From contig NC_134161.1 in the NCBI RefSeq assembly GCF_033958435.1, positions 2,728,001 to 2,792,000 of the forward strand: DNA of 64,000 nt. The letters are read 5' to 3'. The position numbers and the translations under genes were made by a program. Each line of letters opens with the position of its first letter. Positions within the stretch are counted from its first letter, which is position 1. The notes under the pieces were generated by a model that worked only from the letters and a program-made list of their open reading frames with translations, searched no databases and was not told where the DNA came from. This stretch comes from Carettochelys insculpta. Lineage: Eukaryota; Chordata; Testudines; Carettochelyidae. This document shows, piece by piece, positions 11,996 to 22,914 of the stretch.

Positions 11996-12589
11996 GCCCT
12001 GGTCTCCCTGATGCTGAACTCAAATTCGTGGGCTTCCTGTTACCTAATTCTTGTGCACCTGGAGAGAAGTGGCCAGGGCGGAGCACTGTGGGGCATTGTG
12101 GGTAACATGTGGGACACCTCTGGAGGCTAAAAAATTCGAACTTTTAAGTTCAAACTTGATGCTACACCCAGCTGTTTCCAATCATGATATGATATTGAGA
12201 CTAATTCTCCCTAAATCAAGCTAATGGTATTTACAGTGAAGACAGTGACGTTTTAATATTGAGCCAACTGCCTTAAATTCATATTTATCTCATAGTGTAG
12301 ACGCAGCCAAAGAGAGGAACTAATTCACTTGAGACATAGCAGCGTTTGGAACAAACGTGGCTTTCCTGCCTCAGATTCCCAGGCCTATCTGGTCCAGCCT
12401 CTATATAGTTTTTCTCACCCTGCCTATCACCGTGGTATCTGAGCACCTTCCAGTCATGCATTAAGCAACATGATGACCTGTCTGTCACAAATTTGTCCTC
12501 ACGCTTACCTCCCAGTGGGACATACGTGTGCAGTAGAACATCTCATTCTGGTAGTTTTTTCCTTAAATAAATGCACCAACCCAGTAGGC

Positions 12590-12931
12590 CAGGAGTGAGG
12601 AACCTTTTCTGGTCAGGGCCACTGGTCTAAAGAACAGTCAGCTGGAGGCCACACGCTAGCAACCAAACTCCCGTGCTCCCGATGTTCCCAAGGTGGGAAT
12701 CCATAGAAGTAAAGCCCCATACTTCTCACTCACTCTTAACTCCGTGCTCACTGCCCTCCAACCCCATATGGGAGCAGAGGGGGACCAAGGCTCATGCTCA
12801 TGCTCCAGCACTGCTGGGGTGGGGACACAGAGGCTCAGGTCTTCCAGGCCGTGGCACTAACATGCTGTGGACTGCATCACATTAAGCCAGGGGCTGGATC
12901 TTTCCCATGGGCTGTATGTTCCCCTCTCCTG
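12590..12931. mobile_element. hAT-like nonautonomous element
   Basis: The left end is CAGGAGTGAGGAACCTTTTC and the right end, read inverted, is CAGGAGAGGGGAACATACAG. Both resemble the CAGGGGTGGGGAAC-type ends common in hAT MITEs. The eight bases outside, CAGTAGGC and CAGTCAGG, share their first four and part of the rest, compatible with a decayed 8-bp target duplication. There is no transposase frame. Confidence 0.5.
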
Positions 12932-14289
12932 CAGTCAGGCCTGCTGATTGGGGTGGGGGGAAAGAGAGCAGTTGCTCCCAGGCCCAGACCTCCAGCTGCC
13001 ACTGCAGTAGCAGCAGCAGTGACTGGAGCTCCAGACCCCTTTGAAATGTTATGGAGTGCTGCAGCCCTGCCTGTGGTGGTGGAGGGGGCAGAGTTGATTG
13101 CTCTAAGCCCCTCCCCTTCTACCCTTGACCACGCCCCTTCCAGGCACATGGCAGTTGTTGACACCACTGCCTGTAGTAGGCATTTCTACCTCCCCATTGT
13201 CTTCTCCTTCACGTGCACAGGAACAGATAGCCACGGAGGCACACTGCCATGCTCTCTCCTCCCAGTTACTCTGTGGTCACTGCACAGCCCCTGCCAGTTT
13301 GAGATAGGTTCAGACAAAGCCCCTCCACTTTCTCTCACCCTCAGCCTTAGTTGTTCTCCAGTTTTACAAATAAAGCAGAAATGGGGGGGTCAGACGCTGT
13401 GAGGCATCACTTGCAATCACTTACCCGCTCATTAGGAGATGAGAAAACAAATTAAGAGTGGAAGAAAACTGTTAAAGAAAAAATAAATAGCTCCCATTGT
13501 GATTGACTCTGCTTGTGGCCTCAGAGCTCGGGAGCTATCATGATTCCAAACACAGGCATCATAATTACACATAATTACTTGTAGGTTCTGGGCTGGTGAC
13601 TCTCTGTACCTAATGCTCCTAATGAAAGTTCTGTTTAGGAATACACTACCTGTTTAATGAATAATATAACAAAGCCTCACTGTAAAGGCCTTTGGAAGGT
13701 CACGAACTATATTACAACTCTATCATCGTGATGGAATTGGTTGGAAGATGGAAACAGCATGGGTAACGTCTCTTTGTCCCACTCCTGTGCCTTGCACCCA
13801 GGCTACCAAAGTGCTTTGCAGATACTTAGGCCTTGTCTGCATACAGATGTGCTGGGTTTCCCCTCAAAAGCAAGGAACAGACACGATGATCCAGGAGGTG
13901 CCTTCCAGTCTGAAGCCCTGTGCTCCCAACTCAGTTTCAAAAATTCTTTGATTAAATTGGTGAAAAATCTGTGGAACCAGATGTAACTGAGATGCGTGGA
14001 TCCAGGCATAAAAATATACTGGTGTAAAAATCAGTCACATCTCAACTGATGCTGGTACAAGCTGTGTGTTGCTTAAGGACCGACTGTGCTAAACATGATC
14101 ATGATAGGCCTGATTCTGCTTTCCTTCACGCTGGTTTCAATCATGCAGTGGGTGGTACAGTGGTGTAAAATAGCAACAAGCAAGAGAAGACTCTGGCTTA
14201 TTGAGTGCTCCTCTAACAGTCCAGCTGAACTCAATGGGACAAACCAGCAAGCAAAGTGCGTGCTGCCCAGTGCTTCTTGTTGCCTGAGC
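12932..14289. other. Unannotated DNA, GC-rich repeat-like part first
   Basis: 12950-13150 is GC-rich and includes clustered GCAGCAGCAG-like and CCCCTTCC words that read like an old repeat. A 202-codon frame crosses it but has no domain and overlaps a 96-codon frame on the other strand. From 13.4 to 14.29 kb I see no gene. Confidence 0.4.
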
Positions 14290-14486
14290 AAGGGATGTGA
14301 AGGGTAACAGGAAGGGCTTCTACAGGCATGTTAACAATAAGAGGGTTACCAGGGAGCGTGTAGGGCAGTTACTGGATGAGGGAGGTAACCTGGTGACAGA
14401 TGTTGTGGGAACACTTGAAGTACTCAATGCTCTTTTTGCTTCAGTCTTCACGGACAAGGTCAACTCCCCGACTATGGCACTAGGCA

Positions 14487-15569
14487 ATGCAGTATGGGAA
14501 GGAGGTGGGCAGCCCCCAGTGGGGAAAGAACAGGTTAGAAGAGCTAGACTCACACAGGTCCATGGGTCTGGATTTAAAGCATCCAAGGGTACTGAGGGAA
14601 TTGGTAGATATCATTGAAGATCCATTTGCTATTATCTTTGAAAACTCGTGGACATCAGGAGAGGTCCCGGATGACTGGAAAAAGGCAAGTGCAGAGCCCA
14701 TCTTTAAAAAAGGAAAGAAAGACAATCCAGGGAACTATAGACCAGTCAGCCTTCCCTCAGTCCCTGGAAAAATCATGGAGGGAATACTCAAAGAATACAT
14801 TTTGGAGCAGATGGAAGAGGGGAAAGTGATCAAGAGTAGTCAACATGGATCCACCAAGGGCAAATCATGCCTGACCAATCTGATTAGCTATAATGAGGTA
14901 ACTGGCTCTGTGGACATGGGGAAGTCAAGGGATGTGATATACTTTGACTTTAGCAAAGCTTTTGATAGAGTCTCCCACAACATTCTTGTTCATAAGTTAA
15001 GGAAGTATGAATTGGATACGTGGACCGTAAGATGGATAGAAAACTGGTGTGACAGATGGGCCCAATGGGTGGTGGTCAATGGCTCAGTGTCTGGTTGGCA
15101 GTCTGTTTTAAGTGGAGTGCCCCAAGGATCAGTTCTAGGGCCAGTACTATTCAACATCTTTATTAATGACCTGGATGAGGGGATGGATTGCACCCTCAGC
15201 AAATTAACAGGTGACACTAAGCTAGGGGGTCAGGTTGATACATTGGAGGGTAGGGATATGGTCCAGAGTGACCTAGATAAATTGGAGGATTGGGCCAAAA
15301 GAAATTTGATGAGGTTTAAGAAGGAGAAGTGTGGAGTCCTGTACTGTTACAGGCTGGGGACTGACTGGCTAAACAGAAGTGCAGTAGAAAAGGACCTGGG
15401 GATTACAGTGGATGAGAGGCTGGATATGAGTCAACAGTGTGCCCTTGCAGCCAAAAAGGCTAATGGCATATTGGGGTACATTAGGAGAAGCATTTCCAGC
15501 AGATCTAGAGAAGTTATTATTCCCTTCTATTCGGCACTGGTGAGGCCTCATCTGGAGTGTTGCGTCTAG
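14487..15569 (+). pseudogene. CR1 reverse transcriptase remnant (360 codons)
   Basis: The protein would be the reverse transcriptase of CR1, which primes cDNA synthesis on nicked target DNA. Visible motifs in order: [17 protein letters not shown] (about residue 85), [30 protein letters not shown] holding the first catalytic aspartate, [20 protein letters not shown], and then [12 protein letters not shown] at 15195-15230. The last should be the FADD box, but its Ala-Asp is replaced by Thr-Gly (ACA GGT at 15207-15212), removing a catalytic aspartate. The frame runs on through [14 protein letters not shown] and VRPHLE and stops at a TAG that replaces a CAG glutamine. The methionine at 14487 is only the first ATG of the open stretch, not a biological start. 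Confidence 0.9.
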
Positions 15570-15635
15570 TCCTGGCCCCCTCAGCACAGAAAGGATATGG
15601 ATGCATTGGAGAGGATTCAGTGGATGGCAATGTAA

Positions 15636-15980
15636 ATGATGAAGGGTCTGAAGCACATGACCCATGAGGAGAGGCTGAGAGATTTGGGCTTCTTTAGTTT
15701 GCAGAAGAAAAGAGTGAGGGGCCATTTGATCACAGTCTTCAACTTCCTGAAAGGGCGCTCTAAAGAGAATGGGGAGAATCTGTTCTTAGTGGTGACAGAT
15801 GGCAGAACAAGGAATAATGATCTGAACTTGCAGGGGGGGAGGCGTGGGTTGGATGTTAGGAAAAGCTGTTTCACCAGGATGGTGGTGGAGGACTGGAATT
15901 TGTTTCCGAGAGAGGCGGTGGAATCTCCATCCCTAGAGGTTTTTAAGTTCCAGCTTGATAACTATGAGTCATGGCTGTGA
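15636..15980 (+). pseudogene. CR1 ORF2 C-terminal block, same frame after stops
   Basis: This 114-codon frame continues the 360-codon frame in the same phase after a TAG at 15567 and a TAA near 15633. It shows the C-terminal CR1 signature: MTHEERLRDLGFFSLQKKRV, then FNFLKG, DGRTRNNDLNLQ, RRGLDVRKSCFTRMVVEDWN and LFPREAVESPSLEVFK. The function of this block is not established in detail. Confidence 0.85.
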
Positions 15981-16075
15981 TGACTGAGTTGGGGTTGATC
16001 CTGCCCTGGGCAGGGTGCTGGACTAGATGACCACTCCAGGTCCCTTCCGGTCCTAGAATTCTATGATTTTGATTC

Positions 16076-17929
16076 TCTGCTTCAGTGTCAGCAAAGGGAT
16101 CGGAAATTCACTCTGAATAATTTTAGTCTTACACCCTCCCTGTGAGCTAACAACATCTCTTTCTTTCAATTTGTGAAGGTGACGAAACCGGGACACCGAA
16201 AGAGTACGGGACTTGCCCAATTCAGACTGTGATTCGGTGTCAAAGTCAGGCTTAGAGGCTGGATCTGCAGGGGCATATGCAGTGGGGAGGTTTTGGGTCT
16301 CTGAACATGGATTCTCTCTGGTGGGAGCCTATCAGATGATCTCATTATATCAGATGAGCCTGTCCAGGTGCCTGAAGGCCAGCAGAGCATGGTGATGTCA
16401 GGGCAGCTCAGAGGCCAACTTTGGGGACCTGTGGTTCTGATACAAACAGAGGAGTAGGCCGGCAGCATGGGAAACTAGGGATTTTGCTTGTAATCATTTA
16501 CTCTTAATTGCTGCTACAGGGAAACAACAGGGCATGTCTGTCCTGGAAACATTCTTAGATTCTTTGCTTGGGGTCCTGAGTGGACAATGAAAATTCACGA
16601 GGCAGATGTACAGGACTGAAGGGCTCTCTGGGGGAACTGTACGCCCTGGAACTTGAACTCATTCTGGCCACAGATGTGTGTGGGCAAAAGGTCTTCTTTA
16701 TAGGGGACCTGCTCCAAAGCCTGTATCATTAATGGTATTAGGTGAGACCTTCCCAGCTTCACCCAAGGATTTCTGTTAGCACTTGTAGCTTTTCCATAGC
16801 ACAACTGGGATTGAAATGCCGGCCTTGTCTCTGCTTTTTTAGCAGTCATCCTTGGCAGCTCCACATATCATAGGCATGAGAGCCTGGGGTCCGCCCTTTT
16901 GCTTGTTGCAGGGTTCTGCATGGTTCGTTTTGCAAACAGCTACTGCTGTCAGGTGTGCAGCCCTGCCTGCCATAAATCCCCCGTTGGAGCTCCTCCAAAG
17001 CTCCTTAGCTTTCAGCACGTTTCTAGTAACCATCAAAAAACAAAAAGTTGAATGAATCACCCAAAGAAATGATAAAAAATTTCTTGTTATCACCAGCTCC
17101 AGTATCACCAGGTGCTGAGTGTTAGCAGGCCTCAGACCTATGGGCTTTAATATTCCTTTGTAAAGCTTTCTTGTGTCTTGGGAGCCTAGGAATTTCCACA
17201 CTGGCTTGGACCTGAGGCCTATCTAACACAGTACTGCTCAAGCTCAGGGTAGCCTATCCTTCCTACTGGTTTTCCCACAATACGCATACCTGTTGGCTAT
17301 GTTCCCCATCACGAGAACATATTGAATGACCAGCACTCCATCTCAGAGAAGACCTCTGGTAGCAGGCAAAACTTTTCCCAGCACCTTGGGCAATTCCAAA
17401 CTGTTGTGGTAAATCAGGATGGGTGTTTCCAGAGGAGCATGGCTGAGTGCTAGTTTCCTGCTTAAAATGGAGGGGCAAATCAAGCAGCCTGTTGCCAATG
17501 GAGAACTCTCTCCTTTGGTTTCCAGGTTAGCATTGTCCAGGGTTCTCTGTGAAGACCTTTGGGACTGAAAGTAGCAACGTCGGTACCTTCTCCTTTCTCT
17601 GAATGTTCCTCTAGTAGCAACTATTCAATTGTCTGTCACCCCCCACCCCCACCCCGCCGCCCCCCCCGGACGAGTATTGTTCCATTCAGCTCAACTATGA
17701 ATGTTACTGGTTCCAACACTTGCCGTACAACTCCTTTACCCTTCTAACCACAAGCCAGTTATCTAAGCTCTCAGCATGTGTCCTGGGACTCTTATGTTGC
17801 ACGTTCCTTTTGCGGACTCCTGCAGTTCACCAAGTACCGTAAGCCCATTCTAAGCTCATTGAAGGTTGAGTTTGGTCCTCACTGAATCCAAGCAGGGGTT
17901 TTCCCTGCTTTCCCCCAATGGTAGGTTTA
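16076..17929. other. Unannotated DNA
   Basis: No gene or clear transposon seen. A C-rich run sits at 17638-17668. Confidence 0.5.
17638..17668. repeat. C-rich low-complexity run
   Basis: A polycytosine tract broken by single A and G bases (ACCCCCACCCCGCCGCC and CCCCCC). Confidence 0.9.
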
Positions 17930-18895
17930 CATAAGAACATAAGAACATAAGAATGGCCATACTGGGTCAGACCAAAGGTCCATCAAGCCCAGCATCCCAT
18001 CTGCCGACGGTGGCCAATGCCAGGTGCCCCAGAGAAGGAGAACAGAAGACAAGTGATTTATCTCCTGCCATCCATCTCCTGCCCTTGTTATGAAGGCTAG
18101 GGCACCATACTTTATCCCTGGCTAATAGCCATTTATGGACCTGACCTGCAAAAATTTATCAAGCTCTTTTTTAAACCCTAATAGAGTCCTGGCCTTCACA
18201 GCCTCCTCGGGCAAGGAGTTCCACAGGTTGACTGTGCGCTGTGTGAAGAAAAATTTCCTTTTATTAGTTTTGAACCTACTACCCATCAATTTCATTTGGT
18301 GTCCCCTAGTTCTTGTATTATGGGAAAAGGTAAATAATTTTTCTATATTCACTTTCTCCACACCATTCATGATTTTATATACCTCTATCATATCGCCCCT
18401 CAATCGCCTCTTTTCCAAACTGAAAAGTCCCAGTCTCTCTAGCCTCTCCCCATATGGGACCCTTTCCAAGCCCCTAATCATCTTAGTCGCCCTTTTCTGA
18501 ACCTTTTCTAATGCCAATATATCTTTTTTGAGGTGAGGAGACCACATCTGCACGCAGTACTCGAGATGTGGGCGTACCATAGTTTTATATAGGGGAAGTA
18601 TGATATCTTTTGTCTTATTATCGATCCCTTTTTTAATAATTCCTAACATCCTATTTGCCTTACTAACTGCCGCTGCACACTGCGTGGATGTCTTCAGAGA
18701 ACTATCCACTATAACTCCAAGATCCCTTTCCTGATCTGTCGTAGCTAAATTTGACCCCATCATGTAGTACGTGTAATTTGGGTTATTTTTTCCAACATGC
18801 ATTACCTTACACTTACCCACATTAAATTTCATTTGCCATTTTGCTGCCCAATCACTCAGTTTGCTGAGATCTTTTTGTAGTTCTTCACAATCCCT
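17930..18895 (-). mobile_element. CR1-like LINE, 3' third, with octamer tail
   Basis: Minus-strand copy of a CR1-clade LINE different from the other CR1 copies here. Its tail at 17930-17953 is a repeat of TTATGTTC (minus strand) instead of the usual ATTCTATG. The 3' untranslated part, with a complement of GGCCATACTGGGTCAGACCA, is a sequence common in turtle and crocodilian DNA. The coding part is uninterrupted through the C-terminus. Homology stops near 18895, the likely 5' truncation point. Confidence 0.85.
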
Positions 18896-18991
18896 TTTGC
18901 TTTTGACTTTCTCTGCTGAAACCCTATCAAACAGCAACATTCCTCTTGTCTGCTTGCCCCCCGTCAACTCACTGGCTGCCGTTTGACTCAT
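18122..18991 (-). pseudogene. LINE ORF2 C-terminal frame, uninterrupted (289 codons)
   Basis: From about residue 34 the frame reads as the end of a CR1-type ORF2 protein: [32 protein letters not shown], a [19 protein letters not shown] block, [63 protein letters not shown] and [12 protein letters not shown]. It has no stop or shift across about 255 codons, then a stop at the normal place before the 3' untranslated end. The first 33 residues do not look like LINE protein and lie beyond the truncation point. The catalytic reverse transcriptase core is absent, so no activity is possible. The open frame suggests a younger copy than the other LINE fragments. Confidence 0.85.
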
Positions 18992-21900
18992 ATTGCATTA
19001 AGAGCTCAGACTCAAAATGAAGAGCTTTAATTTATGTGATTATGCCCTCCAGTGAGAATGGAAATTGGGTTGGTCCATAAATTAATAGCACACTAAATGC
19101 CACCCTTTGTGTGCGGCCACACACTGTCGGAGCACCAAAGGCTACTGTACTCTCTCTGTGTGCCCCACTTCTTCTCTTTCAATGTGCCCCACTTCTGCAA
19201 ACACAAGCCATCAGCCCTGGCAGAGGGACTGACTGTGGCTGGTGGGACGCATATCAACGAGAAAGGAGTGAAATTAGGGGAAGGTGCTCCTTCTGAGCTC
19301 TAATGCCACTGACACCCACGTTCATTCTGGCCAGAGTGCCTTTTCTTCCTGCTCTTGGTCACCTCCCTGCTTCATGTGCAGCAGCTGCAAGAACTGTAAC
19401 TGAAAAGTGAACCCGATGCCTGTGAGAAGAGCCCTGGTCCATGTGATCTGTCTTCCAGTCAATAGTACTTTGGTGCCCCAGGCAGTGCATTTCCAACTGC
19501 TCTACGGTTTCCATTTCCATGTGGTGGTGTTGCTCCATCCCCTTTGACTCTTCCATCTTGTGGTGGTTGGTATCGATGAGAGTGTTGATATTTCCTCCTG
19601 ATCCAAACTTGCACCTACTTCCAAAACAGAACCAAGTCCAAACCCAAGTGCTGCGACTTCGGAGGTGGAACCTGTAGCCACCAACAACTCAGATGACACG
19701 GGCCACCAGCCTCATTCCCCCCAGTGACCGAAGCTGGCACTGTAGAGTTTTTGGAGAAGGTTAGCTGGTTTTTTTAATCTCTCAGTATAAATGTTAAAAA
19801 GCAAATGATTATTTTAGTAACGAGAATGTCACCGGGAGTCCACAGAGAGCAAAACAACCTGTTTAGCATGGAACCTTTTCCTTGAGAATTAATCCTAATT
19901 TAGGATCCAATTATAAACATCGAGGGTGATATAATGGCCTGAAACATTAGTCAAGGCAAATTTCATAATTGATGACTGCTAATAGGAAACAGTTTGAAAA
20001 TGAGGACACATTTTGTTTTTAAATTCCACCTCCTTTCCCTCCTCCAGAGAGATCTGCCAGGCTTCTGGAGCGAGAGCACTTCAAGAGAACAAAGATCCTT
20101 TGAAAGCATCTATTTTTCCCCCCCTTTCAAATGCTTATCTGAAAGGACATCTTTTTCCCCTTAGTTGCTGTAATCATAAAAGCTCAGGTGACAAACTGCT
20201 TCATACCAGGAATCATCAATTCTCAGTCATTTTTTTTTTCATAAAGAAGCAGCAGTGCTAAGAGAATTCGGCCTCTGTAGAAGCAGATAATCCCCATCGT
20301 ATCGCTGGGGGGCGGGCAACAAACGTAAAGGGACAACTTTCATCTTGGGATCTCCTGTTATGGAAATGTCACATGCCGGGGCGATGAAATCTCTCTGGCA
20401 GCTCCAGACATTTTGTGCTATTGCCAGTGTGCTCCAGATTTTCTTGGGAAAGGTGCGCCCAGCGTAACTTCTCTATACAGAGATTAGTTCATTGCATGGA
20501 ACAGGCTGAGGACGGCTAGACTTCTGTTCGCAATGCCAGGGCTATCAGGTTGAAAAGGACATATGCACACAAAAGTGAGGTTTGCTGGCTCTGTCTGTGA
20601 TTTCAACTGTGCATTCCATGCATGAAGGCAGATGAGCTTTTAATATGATGGGACAAAATTGTCCTTGGTGCGAATCAATCCATTGCGGACCTTGGTATAA
20701 CCCCAATGGACTGTGAAGCGGTGCTGATTGTCCTCGCCAATTAATACCTCAGTAATTACACTTAGGAGCAGAGGAGTCACATCAAGGATGAACTTGGTCC
20801 ACTGAGTTGAATGCCAAAAGCTGCGTGACTATAGCTGGATGAAGGGTGCTAAATCGTGCTTACAACCACTCCTTGGCCTCCCAAACGACCTAGGGCGCCA
20901 GTTTGGGAGGGCAAGGGAGCAGCAGCTGGGAGTACGGGAATGCTGCTTGCTTGTCCTCCTGGTCCCTCGAGTACTGGGGAGCAAGTCAAAAGTGGGACTT
21001 ACTGCTCCACCTCCCCACCCTCACTGGCCAGGGCGAGAGACGTGTATGCAAGCCACGTACCTTCCCTTCCCGCCCTGGTGGACAGGGGAAGGGGAAACAG
21101 AGCAAATAGCATCCCAGTGCTCATGGCTGCTGCCTTCCCGAAACACCAGCCTTGCAAAAACAGCGGGTCGCCAGAGGCGTGCTGGCTCCTCACATGAAAG
21201 CCAAGTAGCAGTCAGATTCTTACTATATTATTCACCTCTTGAAAGAGGTCGGGTGCCTACAGATATAGGAGGAATCTTCAGTCCGTGTGGGGCTTGTGGG
21301 TAAACAAACACATTCCTGCCTTGTTGCTTGTTACCCAGTGTAAAAAGTTTCCATCGGCCACACAACGACCAGGGACGTGCCCCGAAGGAGGAGTGTGAGC
21401 TCATCCCAGAGGCTGCAGACTGGATAAACTCTTTGTCCAACAATTGTGAATAACGATTCCGTGAATATAGATCGAAGTGTATCCAGGAAGCTGGGCTCTC
21501 GAGTCGCATTTTGGAATGGAACTGTCCTCAACATTAAACACACACACGGGCACGGTTAGAGGCGTCTGAATCCGTTTGTTTTGTTCAAGTGACGCATTTC
21601 TCATGTCTCTTCTGAAGTGCTGGGTCAGAGCTTTTCCCCATGTACACACCAGCTACCCCTGACCCAGTCCCCACTCATTCCCACAGCCTTCCTCTCCCAA
21701 GCAGACTGGGGTTCCCCTTCCCCAGGGGCTGATTGCTTCCCCAGCTGGACCTGACCATCCCTCCTTGTTTCCAAGGTGACTATCTCCTTTTGAAATCTTT
21801 GGCCTCCAAGGTGATTTCTTGTCTCTGAGCGCAGCCTCAGCTCTGCAAGCATTTCCAGAGGTAGTGCTCAGATGCCCCCACTCACCGCAATGCCTTTCCT

Positions 21901-22204
21901 AGGCCGATCAACAAAGAGGTTTGGTCAGATAAAGCTGAAAGTGATTGTCACACACTTAAAAATTAAATAGATACTTAAGCCAAAGACACCCTTCCACAGT
22001 TCAGGGGGCTTTTCTTTTGCAGCCATAGAAGGGTAACCAATAAAGAACAGAGAATCCCACAGTGAGCCAGATACCTTAAGAGACAGATAGGAGCTACTGG
22101 TGGAAGATGGACGGCTCAGCAAATCAGTGGGCTTTGTTTTTGCAGATTATCAGATCTAATGCCCTGAAGTCCCAGGGCAAAAAGTTATCGTGTCTGGAGA
22201 GATA
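18992..22204. other. Unannotated DNA
   Basis: No gene, RNA or certain repeat recognised. Frames at 20839-21303 and 19111-19303 overlap others on both strands and lack domains. Confidence 0.5.
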
Positions 22205-22914
22205 GGCTACGTCTACACGTGCACCCAACTTCGAAATAGCTTATTTCGATGTTGCGACATCGAAATAGACTATTTCGATGAATAACGTCTACACGTCCTC
22301 CAGGGCTGGCAACGTCGATGTTCAACTTCGACGTTGCTCAGCCCAACATCGAAATAGGCACAGCGAGGGAACGTCTACACGCCAAAGTAGCACACATCGA
22401 AATAAGGGAGCCAGGCACAGCTGCAGACAGGGTCACGGGGCGGACTCAACAGCAAGTCGCTCCCTTAAAGGGCCCCTCCCAGACACACTTTCATTAAACA
22501 GTGCAAGATACACAGAGCCAACAACTAGTTGCAGACCCTGTATATGCAGCACGGACCCCCAGCTGCAGCAGCAGCAGCCAGAAGCCCTGGGCTAAGGGCT
22601 GCTGCCCACGGTGACCACAGAGCCCCGCAAGGGCTGGAGAGAGAGTATCTCTCAACCCCCCAGCTGATGGCCGCCATGGAGGACCCCGCTATTTCGATGT
22701 TGCGGGACGCGGATCGTCTACACGTCCCTACTTCGATGTTGAACGTCGAAGTAGGGCACTATTCCCATCCGCTCATGGGGTTAGCGACTTCGACGTCTCG
22801 CCGCCTAACGTCGATTTCAACTTCGAAATAGCGCCCAACACGTGTAGACGTGACGGGCGCTATTTCGAAGTTACTGCCGCTACTTCGAAGTAGCGTGCAC
22901 GTGTAGACGCAGCC
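22205..22914 (+). mobile_element. Harbinger-like nonautonomous element, copy 1 (710 bp)
   Basis: Bounded by inverted ends GGCTACGTCTACACGTGCAC and, read inverted, GGCTGCGTCTACACGTGCAC. The outer bases are ATA (left) and ATG (right). The interior is CpG-rich and packed with TTCGAA/TTCGAT words and six copies of GTCTACACG in either orientation (near 22211, 22286, 22372, 22715, 22841, 22899). The copies at 42005 and 50877 are flanked by TTA on both sides. A 3-bp TTA duplication is typical of the PIF/Harbinger superfamily, hence the name; that is an inference. No transposase is encoded, so it would depend on one supplied elsewhere. Confidence 0.8.
22529..22831 (+). other. 100-codon frame inside the copy 1 element
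   Basis: An Ala-rich frame starting MQTLYMQHGPPAAAAAA and containing LSTPQLMAAMEDPAISMLRD. It is present unchanged in copy 2 and, for the first 60 or so residues, in copy 3 as MQTLCLQHRSPAAAEAA. No domain is recognised. It may be a real short peptide, a remnant of an autonomous element's first exon, or simply a conserved noncoding sequence. The near identity of copies means the shared frame is weak evidence of selection. Confidence 0.25.

Larger units (their letters stand above)
10059..12310. mobile_element. Composite Harbinger-like DNA element of about 2.25 kb
   Basis: The left end (10059-10115) reads GTCTACATCTGCACTATGAG then ATAAATTTGAATATATTAAT. The right end (about 12250-12310) is its inverted counterpart and finishes CATAGTGTAGACGCAGCC, the same outer terminus as the 22 kb, 42 kb and 51 kb elements. 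The interior holds GC-rich degenerate tandem units, a stray CR1 3' end and no transposase frame. Because the interior may contain later insertions, treat the outer limits as the supported part and the single-element reading as an inference. Nearby 16-20 base words shared by the two ends support pairing. Confidence 0.5.
14290..16075 (+). mobile_element. CR1: Long CR1-type LINE copy, 5' truncated
   Basis: A CR1 non-LTR retrotransposon copy covering the end of the endonuclease-RT linker, the reverse transcriptase, the C-terminal block and the 3' end. It opens with a protein-level match (GFYRHVNNKR) near 14310 and closes with GACTAGATGACCACTCCAGG, TCCCTTCCGG and CTATGATTTTG. It lacks the 5' untranslated region, ORF1 and the endonuclease domain. 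Stops at 15567 and near 15633 and frame breaks before 14487 show it is dead. Its nearest relative in the window is the copy at 30135-32345. Confidence 0.95.

Noticed and set aside
12794..13402. 202-codon open frame on the plus strand
   Set aside because: It crosses GC-rich repeat-like DNA and part of a hAT-like element, overlaps a 96-codon frame on the other strand, and has no domain or splice context.
22205..22914. CRISPR-like array because of repeated short motifs
   Set aside because: Spacing and orientation are irregular, and the sequence is a vertebrate DNA transposon.
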